From the NCBI GenBank assembly GCA_949841365.1, contig CATKZI010000003.1, positions 124,001 to 188,000 of the forward strand: a stretch of DNA of 64,000 bases, read 5' to 3'. This document shows positions 43,498 through 52,787 of the stretch, in pieces. The DNA comes from an uncultured Candidatus Melainabacteria bacterium (GTDB taxonomy: Bacteria > Cyanobacteriota > Vampirovibrionia > Gastranaerophilales > Gastranaerophilaceae). The stretch's first letter is position 1. Each line of letters starts with the position of its first letter. The position numbers were made by a program, and so were the translations under genes. A model generated the notes under the pieces. That model had not been told where the DNA came from. It did not search any database and saw nothing but the letters and a program-made list of their open reading frames with translations.

Positions 43498-44344
43498 TGC
43501 TGAATGACTGCAGAAAAACAGATAAAAATATTAACGTCATGCCAATATAAAACGAAACTGTTAAATCATGAGCTTCGCCCAAAAATATTATTGCAAACAA
43601 TATACCGTAAATAGGTTCTAAATTACCTGTTAAGCTTACCGTAAATGCCGAGATAGTCTTTAAAGCCCCGATATGGAATAAATACAATAAAACAGTACAG
43701 AAAAAAGCTAAAATAAATATCCACAACCACTCTATACCAATCGGTAAAAAGGCCGGAATATTTACAAAATGCGCGTACACGGGAACAAATAACGACATAA
43801 ATATCGTACCGCCCAAAAGCTCATAAAACAGCATACATCTTGAAGATTTTCCGACCTCAATAACTTTGTTAAACAAGGTATATAAAGCAAAAAGAGCTGC
43901 TGAAATTATTCCCAATATTATTCCGAACCTGAAACTTGCATCAAAATTAAATATCAGCCAAATTCCAAACACAGCAATCAAGCTGTAAAATAATTCAACA
44001 AAAGAAAATTTCGTTTTACAGATTAAAGGTTCAAATAAAACAGTAAAAAATCCCACAAGCGAATAGCACACTACCCCGATTGATACGTTTGAATACTTTA
44101 TACTGCCAAAGAAAAACATCAAATGAATTGCCAAAAGTACACCAAGTCCGCAGATTTTTAAAGCATCCGCATCTTTTGGTTTTTTGTGCATAAACAAAAG
44201 CATGACAGAAAATAAAAGAAGTGCAAAAAACATTCTGTACCAAACAATTACAACCTCATTTAACGTAATAAGTTTGGCAAAAATACCCGTAAAGCCTGAT
44301 AACAAAACGGAAATATGCAATTTTAGATAATCTATTTTTTGCAT
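43475..44344 (-). CDS. EamA/RhaT-family (DMT) transporter
   Basis: 289 residues, ten membrane helices in two EamA repeats (about 5-135 and 145-285). LHISVLLSGFTGIFAKLI and NEVVIVWYRMFFALLLFS open the first; the second ends GNLEPIYGILFAIIFLGE, a strong family motif. Exports or imports small metabolites across the inner membrane; substrate unreadable. Confidence 0.88.
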   Translation of the reverse strand: MQKIDYLKLHISVLLSGFTGIFAKLITLNEVVIVWYRMFFALLLFSVMLLFMHKKPKDADALKICGLGVLLAIHLMFFFGSIKYSNVSIGVVCYSLVGFFTVLFEPLICKTKFSFVELFYSLIAVFGIWLIFNFDASFRFGIILGIISAALFALYTLFNKVIEVGKSSRCMLFYELLGGTIFMSLFVPVYAHFVNIPAFLPIGIEWLWIFILAFFCTVLLYLFHIGALKTISAFTVSLTGNLEPIYGILFAIIFLGEAHDLTVSFYIGMTLIFLSVFLQSFSKNKKLPQ

Positions 44345-44370
44345 ACTTCCATTTTGTACTATGTTTTAAA

Positions 44371-45810
44371 TTATGTCAAACTTTTATATAAATCCAAATA
44401 TTCTTTAGTACTTCTTTTCCAAGAGAAATCAGCTTCCATAGCAGACTTGCGCATTGCATCAAATGTATATTTATCGTTGTAAACTGAATTTGCGCAATGA
44501 ATAGCCTGCATCATGTTCCAACCGTCATAACCCCAGAATTTAAAGCCCGTAGAATTATCAAGCGGATAACCGACAACAGTATCTTCCAACCCGCCTGTTG
44601 CTCTAACAACAGGAAGTGTTCCGTATTTCATAGCAATAAGCTGGCTTAATCCGCATGGTTCAAATTTAGAAGGCATTAAATAAAAATCACTTCCTGCATA
44701 AATTTGGTTTGCCAAATCGCCTTTGTAGCCGATATATGCACGAATATTTGATGAATTATTTGAAAGCCAGATTAAAAGATTTTCATAATCTTTATCACCG
44801 CTTCCAAGGAATACAAAATCTGCATTCACATTTTTCATTTCACCTTCAACCTGCCTGATTAAATCAATACCCTTTTGACCGACAAGACGAGAAACCATTG
44901 CATATAAAGGTCTTTCGGGATTGTATTCAAGTCCGAATTTTTCACAGAGCGCTTTTTTATTTTCCTCTTTATTTTTGAGAGATTTTACATCATAATTTTT
45001 AACAATACATTTATCTGTTTTAGGATTGAATACATCGTAATCAATACCGTTTAAAATTCCGACAAGTTTATGCTGGTTCATTCTGAGAGTATAATCCATA
45101 CCTTCACCAAACTCTCCTGTCAAAATTTCTCTTGCATAATTCGGCGAAACTGCAACAACCTTATCAGAGTAATTAATTGCACCTTTCATCCAATTAACTC
45201 TGCCGTAATGTTCTACGCCGAATTCGTTAAATACAATATCTTTTCGCATATTTGCAAAATCAAGAACATCTTCAAACCAAACACCCTGATATGCAAGATT
45301 ATGGATTTCAAAAACACATTTAGTGTTCTGCCAGAATTCATCATATCTGTAGTTGCTGTGCAAATATACAGGAATCATAGCTGTATGCCAGTCATTTGCA
45401 TGAATAACATCAGCTTTAAAATTCAACAATTTTGCATATTCCATTGTCGCGAGCGAAAATGCAATATATCTTTCATGTTCATATTTAGGGTCAAGCCATT
45501 TTGGGTAAACATCTTTAAAGCAAGAGAAATACCAGTCGTTATGAACAAAAAATACATTGATATTTGTTCCCGGCAACTTGCACATAAACAATCTGAATTT
45601 ATGTCCCATACCTCCGAATGTCAACCACATTTCGGAATTTTCAAGTTCTTTTATCTCATATTTATTGACATCAATAAGTCCGTGAAGCGGAGTAAAGATT
45701 GCAATTTCTGCATCTTTTTCCAAATATTTCGGCAAACTTCCGACAACATCGGCAAGCCCGCCTGCTTTTGAAAACGGTGCAACTTCTGCTGCTGCAAATA
45801 AAATTTTCAT
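44371..45810 (-). CDS. glgA: Glycogen synthase (ADP-glucose type)
   Basis: 479 residues, GT5 family. N-terminal FSKAGGLADVVGSLPKYL with the K-x-G-G-L substrate loop (about 14-18), HANDWHTAMIPVYL (about 138), SPNYAREILTGEFGEGMD and the C-terminal nucleotide-binding block MPSKFEPCGLSQLIAMKYGT (about 373-392) with the retained E and K/R residues. Builds glycogen in the cytoplasm. Its ATG overlaps the stop of the large zinc-ribbon/TPR protein gene, so the two are co-translated. Other glycogen genes are not in view. Confidence 0.95.
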   Translation of the reverse strand: MKILFAAAEVAPFSKAGGLADVVGSLPKYLEKDAEIAIFTPLHGLIDVNKYEIKELENSEMWLTFGGMGHKFRLFMCKLPGTNINVFFVHNDWYFSCFKDVYPKWLDPKYEHERYIAFSLATMEYAKLLNFKADVIHANDWHTAMIPVYLHSNYRYDEFWQNTKCVFEIHNLAYQGVWFEDVLDFANMRKDIVFNEFGVEHYGRVNWMKGAINYSDKVVAVSPNYAREILTGEFGEGMDYTLRMNQHKLVGILNGIDYDVFNPKTDKCIVKNYDVKSLKNKEENKKALCEKFGLEYNPERPLYAMVSRLVGQKGIDLIRQVEGEMKNVNADFVFLGSGDKDYENLLIWLSNNSSNIRAYIGYKGDLANQIYAGSDFYLMPSKFEPCGLSQLIAMKYGTLPVVRATGGLEDTVVGYPLDNSTGFKFWGYDGWNMMQAIHCANSVYNDKYTFDAMRKSAMEADFSWKRSTKEYLDLYKSLT

Positions 45811-48800
45811 TACTCTACCTCACTTTCACTCAGATTGTTCTCATCTTCAACTGCAATATAATGGCTTGCATCAATATCAAAATTGAAGTTTATACCATAT
45901 TTTTGTGCAAGATATTGAGCATGTCCAAGACATATTTCCGCCTTTTCATACTGCTGTTTATACATCATTACCTTAAACATATTGTATTTAAACAACATCA
46001 ACAAATATTCACTTGTTGTATTAGATTTTTCCAACTGGATTAATGAGTTATTAAGAATTCCGAACGCAACATCATATTTATGCTGTTTCAAATGCAATTC
46101 ACTCATAATATACCAGGCTGCATACAAAAGATTTGTCATGCCGTTTTTATTAGTTTCTTTAATAATCTTATAGATAATATGTTCAGCTTTTCTGAAAGAT
46201 TGTGCCTGAACATAAGCATGTCCGATTAACAAATCCGCAAATAATTCTAACTGATGAAGTCTGTTATCCTTAGCAATAACTTTAGCTCTATAAATATGTT
46301 CGGTATATTGCCCGTCAGTTCCCGCAAATGCATGAATTAAATTATACAAAACTCCGCCAAATCTGTCATTTTGGTCTATTTCATCCACCTGCACAGATAT
46401 TTCAACACCCTTCATCAAATCCTGCAGGGCAATAAACAGGTCATAAGATTTTGGAATACAATCCAATTCCTGTTTCAAAATATTTAAAAACTCAGCAGTT
46501 CCGCCTGTCATCAAAAGAACATTTGCCAGTGCTACAAACCCTGCCGAATCAACAACAAGCGTTTTAAAATCTTCTAACGGATAATAATCAGGTTTTAAAA
46601 TCTCAATAGTAGAATTATTAACCACATTCAAAACCTTATAACCTACATCAAGACAATCCACCAAAGCCCCGATATTAAACAAAATTTGAATATGAATTAA
46701 AGATATCAAGAAGAAATAGTGATTAAAGTTTGCATCATTAGGATTGATTGACGATGGAGGAAGCAATGCAAGCACTTTATGCGTAAGTTCAAGTGCATGG
46801 TTATAATCGCCGACGGCTAATGCTCCCATTATCATTTTGTTGCAAAGCTGAATAATTTTATCTGTATCACCTGTTTTTTCAATATCTCTAAGAGTTGCTT
46901 CTGCAATTTCTGAAGTTTTCTCCGGAATATAATCGTATAAATTTTCCGAAATATTTTCATACAAAGAATGTTTATATTCCTCAATATTTTCAGTTTGTTC
47001 AGGATCATCGACATCATCCAAAAGATCAATAATTCTGCCCGTACAGTTGACATAAGAACTAAAGTCGCCCAATGAAAGATTAACCTGCGCAAGTTCTTCC
47101 CATTCCGTACGCTCTTTTTCCTTATCACCTAACAATGAATACAAATATGCTTCTGCGGTACTTGGAATATCAGCTTCATTATAAATTTTATCAAACAATT
47201 CCTGCGCAATTTCTTTTAACGAAATCGGGCTGATCGTGCTGAGCATATTTCGTCTTAAAAGGTTATAATTCGGGAAATATAAACAGTTATTATATTCATA
47301 AACATAACCCATATTCGAAAGTTTTTCTATGATTTCAGCCGAATTTTCATATCCTAAACTATCAACTGTAGCCATATCAACACGAGTTCCGATAAAGACA
47401 ATTGATGCTAAAAATTTCATTGCATCAGCATCATCCTGCAATAAATTTAAACGTCTTGCAATAAGTTTATCCAGATTTGACGGAATAATAATAGTTTTCG
47501 GATTAATCATCTCAACACTGTCGTCATCAGCCGCAAATACACCCGATTCAATCAAATACTGTATCGCAATATCAATAAACAAACTGCTTCCGCAAGCATA
47601 TTTGGCAATTCGCTGGAAATAAAAATTATCCAAAACGTTTCTGAAATAAACTTTATTATCCTCAATTAATTTTTCAAAAGATGTTGGTTTTAATGAAATT
47701 TCGGTATAATAAGGTTTTCTCAATAAGAAGTGACAATCTTTATGCAGTGAGAAGGACTTATCATATGAAATCAGGAAGCTGATATCAAGCTGTTCAAATG
47801 CCCCAAACAAATATTTCAATACATCATAAGAGCTGGCATCAATTTTGTCAAAATCCTCAACAAATATAAGTGTTTTTGGGATTACCTGCAAAAGCGTCAG
47901 GAAAATATCAAAATAAACATATCTTGTATCTTCCGCATTTTCGGTTTCGCGTTTATGCAATGTAATCAAATCTCTTATAAGCCCGTCAGGATCAACATTT
48001 GAAAACATTGAAAAATCATTTTGGAAAAATAATTTTTGAGAAACAGTATATTCAAATATTGCCGAAACAAGCTCTCTAAAAAAAGAATACGGAGCATATT
48101 TCATTTCATCATAACAGGTTAAAGAAATAATGTTGCTAAATTGTCCGGTTTCGGCAGCCGCATTCAATACTTTTAATGTATAAGGTTTATACATTTCGGG
48201 AGTCTTAATCGCAACAATACCTTTCGGTATTGACTGAAACTTATTCATGATATGAAAAACAACATCAATATTTTCCGTTCTGATAAATTCACAGCAAATT
48301 TCTTCAAAATTAATAGTATCTATATCATATATAGCATCAGGATCTCCACCATTTGAATCAAGACTTTTCAAAGCCTCCCCATCAAGTTTATCCTGTTCAA
48401 CAAGCATGTTTTGAACAAAGTTCGGAATTTTAATTTCGTCATCATCTTCCTGCGGATATTCAACCTTTACAAACTCCTTCAAGTCAACTTCCGAAATCAT
48501 AACCATTTCATCATTAACCATAACAGAATTCAATGGTGACACCTTATATTCGTTGCTTATTGAATCATTAACTTTATCATCAATAAGCACCTGGAATGTG
48601 TTTAAGATTTTTTCTTCTTTGTTTTTAGTTCCCTGATTGACCAAACTGATATTAAAGCCTGAACTGATATTAGCGGGATCGTCCTCAATATTGCGTTTTA
48701 AAAGAAACATGTTACAGCGGATTGTAGCATCCTTTTTGCCCGACAATTTGCAATTCATTGCTGTAATCTGATTTAAAAGATCAATTGCAGATTTTACAGC

Positions 48801-49262
48801 AGATGAAACTGATCCGTTAAAAGTATAGTCTTTTGTAAACCTTATAACAGTAGTTTGTCCGATAATCTGACGCCTCAAACCTATTGATTTTACATAGCTT
48901 GCAATAATTTTATCAAGATTAATTTTAAACTTATTAAACAACTTTGCAGAGCCCAAAAGACGTTTCATATCTTCCATATTTGGAAATTCAATTGTCATAA
49001 GAACATAATCATCCGAATTTGCTTCGTTCATGATTACACTTTTTTCGGTATCAAATCCGCATTTTTTGCATTTTTTAGAAAACGTTTGATTAATTTTTCC
49101 ACAGTTATGGCATTTTGAAATTATCACATACCCGCATTTTTTACAGGTATTTGATTCATTAATGGTTTTACACACCGGACAAGCAAGCTTCAAAACCTTC
49201 TTGCAATTAGGGCAAACCATAGCCTTATCATCAATTTCTAAACCGCATTTTGGACATTCCAT
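45810..49262 (-). CDS. Large zinc-ribbon / cyclase-like / pseudo-AAA / TPR protein
   Basis: 1150 residues. Three zinc ribbons at 3-70 (CPKC, CPNC, CPVC, CKKC, CHNC, CKKC). Residues about 85-200 resemble a class III nucleotidyl cyclase fold (MTIEFPNMEDMKRLLG, then GQTTVIRF) without the metal-binding Asp. Residues about 330-620 follow the AAA_16/signal-NTPase pattern. There the P-loop position reads GIVAIKTPEMYKPYTLK with no GK(S/T), while a Walker-B-like TLIFVEDFDKID remains. TPR-like helices fill about 650-1130. This is the order of bacterial cyclase-ATPase-TPR signalling proteins, but both enzymatic sites look dead. Coupled to glgA. Confidence 0.7.
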   Translation of the reverse strand: MECPKCGLEIDDKAMVCPNCKKVLKLACPVCKTINESNTCKKCGYVIISKCHNCGKINQTFSKKCKKCGFDTEKSVIMNEANSDDYVLMTIEFPNMEDMKRLLGSAKLFNKFKINLDKIIASYVKSIGLRRQIIGQTTVIRFTKDYTFNGSVSSAVKSAIDLLNQITAMNCKLSGKKDATIRCNMFLLKRNIEDDPANISSGFNISLVNQGTKNKEEKILNTFQVLIDDKVNDSISNEYKVSPLNSVMVNDEMVMISEVDLKEFVKVEYPQEDDDEIKIPNFVQNMLVEQDKLDGEALKSLDSNGGDPDAIYDIDTINFEEICCEFIRTENIDVVFHIMNKFQSIPKGIVAIKTPEMYKPYTLKVLNAAAETGQFSNIISLTCYDEMKYAPYSFFRELVSAIFEYTVSQKLFFQNDFSMFSNVDPDGLIRDLITLHKRETENAEDTRYVYFDIFLTLLQVIPKTLIFVEDFDKIDASSYDVLKYLFGAFEQLDISFLISYDKSFSLHKDCHFLLRKPYYTEISLKPTSFEKLIEDNKVYFRNVLDNFYFQRIAKYACGSSLFIDIAIQYLIESGVFAADDDSVEMINPKTIIIPSNLDKLIARRLNLLQDDADAMKFLASIVFIGTRVDMATVDSLGYENSAEIIEKLSNMGYVYEYNNCLYFPNYNLLRRNMLSTISPISLKEIAQELFDKIYNEADIPSTAEAYLYSLLGDKEKERTEWEELAQVNLSLGDFSSYVNCTGRIIDLLDDVDDPEQTENIEEYKHSLYENISENLYDYIPEKTSEIAEATLRDIEKTGDTDKIIQLCNKMIMGALAVGDYNHALELTHKVLALLPPSSINPNDANFNHYFFLISLIHIQILFNIGALVDCLDVGYKVLNVVNNSTIEILKPDYYPLEDFKTLVVDSAGFVALANVLLMTGGTAEFLNILKQELDCIPKSYDLFIALQDLMKGVEISVQVDEIDQNDRFGGVLYNLIHAFAGTDGQYTEHIYRAKVIAKDNRLHQLELFADLLIGHAYVQAQSFRKAEHIIYKIIKETNKNGMTNLLYAAWYIMSELHLKQHKYDVAFGILNNSLIQLEKSNTTSEYLLMLFKYNMFKVMMYKQQYEKAEICLGHAQYLAQKYGINFNFDIDASHYIAVEDENNLSESEVE

Positions 49263-49337
49263 AAGAAAATTATATCACGATTGAGAATTTTTGTAAAATT
49301 TTAAGCATTTATGCTAATATAATAAAGAGGACTAGTT

Positions 49338-50399
49338 ATGAGCATAATTGCAGACGACAACGATTTCAAACAGCCACGCGAAGCAAAAAATCCCGTAACC
49401 AAAGCGGAAACAACAGAATTTGACAAAAACTTTGAAAATTGTATCAGACCGAAATCTTTTGATACTTATATCGGTCAATCTGCATTAAAAGAAGCTCTGC
49501 AAATCACGATTGAAGCCTCTAAAAAACGCGAACTTCCGCTTGACCACCTGCTTTTTTACGGACCGCCGGGACTTGGAAAAACCACTCTTGCAGGGGTTAT
49601 AGCAGAACAAATGGGAGCAGAGATTAAAATCACATCAGCACCCGCACTTGAACGTCCGAGAGATATTATCGGAATTTTAATGTCGCTCAAAGGCGGAGAG
49701 ATTCTCTTTATCGACGAAATTCACAGACTTAATAAAGTTGCAGAAGAAATACTTTACCCTGCAATGGAAGACTTTGTCCTTGATATGACAACAGGAAAAT
49801 CCCAAACTGTAAAAACGCTTAGAATTCCGCTTCCCAAATTTACGCTTATCGGCGCAACTACAAAAGCAGGAGCACTATCAGGCCCGCTTCGTGACCGTTT
49901 CGGAATAATTCACAGACTTGAATTTTACACAGAAGATGAGCTTGCACAAGTTATTAAACGCACTGCAGGAATTTTAAATATTGAAATCGACACTAAAGGT
50001 GCTCACGCAATTGCAAGACGTTCAAGAGGCACACCGCGTATTGCAAACAGACTCGTAAAAAGGGTTTCTGATTATGCACTTGTAAAACACGACGGTAAAA
50101 TAACCGAAACCATTGCAAATCAAGCACTTGATATCTTAAAAATTGATGAGCTGGGACTTGATAACACTGACAGAAATCTTTTAAAACTTATTATCGAAAA
50201 ATACAACGGCGGACCTGTCGGTATTGAAACAATTGCAACTGCAATCGGTGAAGATACCCGAACAATTGAAGATGTCTGCGAACCGTATCTATTACAGGCA
50301 GGTTTACTGCAAAGAACTCCGCGCGGCAGAAAAGTTTCTCCGTCAGCTTACGGGCATCTCGGTTATAAAAAATATTCCGACCAGCAAACTTTATTCTAA
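49338..50399 (+). CDS. ruvB: Holliday junction branch-migration ATPase RuvB
   Basis: 353 residues. Walker [17 protein letters not shown] (about 75-90), Walker [18 protein letters not shown] (about 122), sensor 1 [20 protein letters not shown] (about 170) and the C-terminal winged helix ([21 protein letters not shown]). Drives branch migration with RuvA, which is not adjacent. TATAAT (49318-49323) and GAGG precede the ATG. Confidence 0.97.
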   Translation: MSIIADDNDFKQPREAKNPVTKAETTEFDKNFENCIRPKSFDTYIGQSALKEALQITIEASKKRELPLDHLLFYGPPGLGKTTLAGVIAEQMGAEIKITSAPALERPRDIIGILMSLKGGEILFIDEIHRLNKVAEEILYPAMEDFVLDMTTGKSQTVKTLRIPLPKFTLIGATTKAGALSGPLRDRFGIIHRLEFYTEDELAQVIKRTAGILNIEIDTKGAHAIARRSRGTPRIANRLVKRVSDYALVKHDGKITETIANQALDILKIDELGLDNTDRNLLKLIIEKYNGGPVGIETIATAIGEDTRTIEDVCEPYLLQAGLLQRTPRGRKVSPSAYGHLGYKKYSDQQTLF

Positions 50400-51946
50400 T
50401 TTACTACCTGAATTCTGCCGTCATCAACTATTTCTGCAGGCTGAGGATGTTTTTTGAAATGATGTTTTATACATTCGCAGATATCAAAATCATATTTTTC
50501 AGATTGGTCATACTTTTTCAGCATTGTAAATCCGTCATGACCCTGACAATAATAATCTGTTAATGCTGTTTTATAAATTTTATCAGTTCTCGGATTATTA
50601 ATATTTATATTAGTTTCATTTCCGTTTTTATCCACAAAAATAGCAGCTCTAAGTTGTCCGTCACGTCCTATCATATATCTTAAGCCAGAAACATGAACAA
50701 TTCCCGGTTTGTTATTTGTGTTAACAAGAGATTTTGCCGAAGCCTTCAACATATCTACAATTTCTTTTTCGGTATAATCTGCTACAACAAGTTTGTTTTT
50801 AAACGGTGAAATATCTTCAAGCCATCTTGTATCAAGTTTTCCTGCTTCAAAATAACCTCTGATTGTAGCCGAACCAAACAGAGCTATATCTGTATCCAAA
50901 TCCTCTTTCATACAATCACACAAAAAGTTTGCATGTCCGCTCGGGTCAACAGAATCGTTAACAGGCGGCGGAGGAGCAGTTTTAATTTCTCCGATTACTT
51001 GAGGACGTCCGACAATACCTTCAAAAATATGTCTTACAACAGGGTTACGTTTAAAACCTCTTGTACTTGTAACGTTATTTTGAATTCGTGTCATTATGCC
51101 GTTTTTATCCCAATCTACATTCAAGACACCAAAATATCTGCCGTCACGTCCAGCCTGAGTAATTACAACAGGCTCGCCGGATTTTGAATTAAACAAATTT
51201 AATCCCGGAACTGCACCGATTAAAAGATTATGAGAATGCCCTCCGAGAATTATATCTATACCCTCTGTCTCTTTAGCGATTCTCTGGTCATAATCAAATC
51301 CGACATGCGAAAGTAAAATAATTTTATTTACGCCCTGTTTTTTCAATTTATCTGCTTCTGCCTGAATATCCGCAATCGTTTTATCAATATTATCAATTTT
51401 CAGTTCTTCAAATATTTTACCGTACTTAATCCTTGAGAATAAATCAACGGGAGTTGCGCCGATAATACCGTATTTATTACCGTTAACCTCTTGAATATAT
51501 GATTTTTCGATTTTGTTGTACAGTGGATTTTGCGGATCAATATTCACATTGCAGGCAAGCATCTTATATCCCATGTGAGGAATTAATTCTTGAATATGGT
51601 CAGGTGTATCATATTCGTGATTTCCCATAGCAGAAGCCATAATTCCGATGACATTTTGTGCTTCTACCATAACCCTGTTTGCAGGAACCGGTTCCCCAAG
51701 CTGAATATCACCTGATGAAAGTTTTAAAACATCTGTGCCTGAGGGAACAAATTTATCAAAAGCATTTGATGCAGTAATTGTTCTTTCAATATTGATAGAT
51801 TTTCCATGAACATCATTTATATAAAAGATGCTGGAACTGTTTGCCGTTTCTTGCCCGTTAAAGTTTGTAGAAGTCCGCTGCAACCATTTTGGTTCGATTG
51901 CTCTTTGTAATAAATTAGACTGTGGACTATATATGGGCGTTATCAT
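50396..51946 (-). CDS. 5'-nucleotidase-family metallophosphatase without signal peptide
   Basis: 516 residues. Metallophosphoesterase domain with all metal ligands: FYINDVHGK (about 41-49), [16 protein letters not shown] (about 112), LLSHVGFD (about 215) and GGHSHN (about 236). The 5_nucleotid_C domain (about 320-500) ends [14 protein letters not shown]. Known relatives are exported UshA/CpdB enzymes, yet this one starts [20 protein letters not shown] with no Sec signal and has the tag STNFNGQET (26-34). Shared promoter box copy 4 is upstream and AGGAA precedes the ATG. Cytosolic enzyme or an effector exported another way; the latter is inference. Confidence 0.8.
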   Translation of the reverse strand: MITPIYSPQSNLLQRAIEPKWLQRTSTNFNGQETANSSSIFYINDVHGKSINIERTITASNAFDKFVPSGTDVLKLSSGDIQLGEPVPANRVMVEAQNVIGIMASAMGNHEYDTPDHIQELIPHMGYKMLACNVNIDPQNPLYNKIEKSYIQEVNGNKYGIIGATPVDLFSRIKYGKIFEELKIDNIDKTIADIQAEADKLKKQGVNKIILLSHVGFDYDQRIAKETEGIDIILGGHSHNLLIGAVPGLNLFNSKSGEPVVITQAGRDGRYFGVLNVDWDKNGIMTRIQNNVTSTRGFKRNPVVRHIFEGIVGRPQVIGEIKTAPPPPVNDSVDPSGHANFLCDCMKEDLDTDIALFGSATIRGYFEAGKLDTRWLEDISPFKNKLVVADYTEKEIVDMLKASAKSLVNTNNKPGIVHVSGLRYMIGRDGQLRAAIFVDKNGNETNININNPRTDKIYKTALTDYYCQGHDGFTMLKKYDQSEKYDFDICECIKHHFKKHPQPAEIVDDGRIQVVN

Positions 51947-51967
51947 ATTTCCTGTGTTCCCATAAGC

Positions 51968-51994
51968 ATGAAACCCCGTAAAAATATTTTTTGC
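51968..51994 (-). promoter_or_regulatory. Shared effector-type promoter box, copy 4
   Basis: Minus strand GCAAAAAATATTTTTACGGG, G, then TTTCAT (51973-51968), again 21 nt from box start to hexamer; about 22 nt of leader with AGGAA follows. Confidence 0.6.
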
Positions 51995-52025
51995 TATTTA
52001 AAATTTAAAAGGTTTACAAAAATTA

Positions 52026-52262
52026 TCAATCAAAGTTCATTGTTTGAACGTCCCAATTCTCTGCAAGCTCTTTTATTAAATTTTTCGGCTCACCCAAGAC
52101 TTCAAGAAGTACAATCCCATAGTTTAAACAAATAAAATCATCTGACGGATGCAATCCCAATCTTGTTTTAATTTGGCACCCGTATTTTGTAATAACCTTT
52201 TGAAATTCAACCGCACACTCCATACGGTTTTCTAACCTTACACCAATAATTGTTGTTGTCAT
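52026..52262 (-). CDS. Small ACT-like-fold protein (possible regulator)
   Basis: 78 residues from MTTTIIGVRLENR; an in-frame start 14 codons earlier overlaps a terminator. Alternating beta/alpha pattern with IGVRLENRMECAVEFQKVITKYGCQIKTRLGLH, given here in two halves (residues 6-20 and 21-38), then GIVLLEVLGEPKNLIKELAE. It resembles the small TM1266-like/ACT-type proteins annotated near iron-only hydrogenases, but no hydrogenase gene is here. Ligand and role unknown. Confidence 0.6.
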   Translation of the reverse strand: MTTTIIGVRLENRMECAVEFQKVITKYGCQIKTRLGLHPSDDFICLNYGIVLLEVLGEPKNLIKELAENWDVQTMNFD

Positions 52263-52290
52263 AATAAAAAAATAAATAATTCGCAAAAAT

Positions 52291-52316
52291 AAAAACACCC
52301 ACAATCGGGTGTTTTT
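52291..52316 (-). terminator. Intrinsic terminator after small hypothetical gene
   Basis: AAAAACACCC-ACAATC-GGGTGTTTTT: 10-bp symmetric stem, 22 nt past the stop of the upstream gene. Confidence 0.8.
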
Positions 52317-52337
52317 AAAGTTTAATTTTGATAAATG

Positions 52338-52646
52338 TTATTCCACATCATCCATAGCTTGAAGCTGTTTTTTCTTGTAATTGTGGATTACCGCATCTAC
52401 AAGAAGTTCATAAGACTTCATATCCTCAATATTCGGAAATTCAGCCTTTAATTGTTCTCTGACCATTGCTTCCAGCTTACGTTCGTCAGAACTTGATTTC
52501 AATTCGTCAACACCGCTGATTAAACGTACATATTCGGGTGACGATTTGTCCATATTATGATTTGCAAAATTCAACCAACGAAGTTTCGGGCTGATTTGCT
52601 GTTTTAATTCTTTTACGATTTTTAGGTTTTTAATTCTGTTAAACAT
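52338..52646 (-). CDS. Hypothetical 102-residue helical protein
   Basis: No homologue recognised. Mostly charged, helix-forming sequence with no signal peptide or membrane segment (MFNRIKNLKIVKELKQQI; SDERKLEAMVREQLKAEF; SYELLVDAVIHNYKKKQLQAM). A weak GGGAAA-type ribosome site precedes the ATG, and the gene has its own terminator. Lies downstream of glyS on the same strand across a 141-bp gap. Confidence 0.6.
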   Translation of the reverse strand: MFNRIKNLKIVKELKQQISPKLRWLNFANHNMDKSSPEYVRLISGVDELKSSSDERKLEAMVREQLKAEFPNIEDMKSYELLVDAVIHNYKKKQLQAMDDVE

Positions 52647-52787
52647 TTCGTTTTTCCCATTTTCTTTTTCACCCTCTGCCTAAACTTCGGAGTGACTTTA
52701 TCTATTTTGGTATTTTGTTCTTTTGTACTATTTTAAAGTATCCTGAAAAAAATAATTTACTTTTTTACAAAGATTATTTACAATTCT

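Noticed and set aside
48900-49262. Zinc-ribbon cluster as a separate small protein
   Set aside because: Frame is continuous with the downstream domains; no stop or internal start with a ribosome site.
51961-51963. ATG 51963 as start of the nucleotidase-like gene, giving leaderless spacing like other shared-box genes
   Set aside because: That frame reads ATG GGA ACA CAG GAA ATA TGA and stops after six codons; the true start is ATG 51946 with AGGAA.
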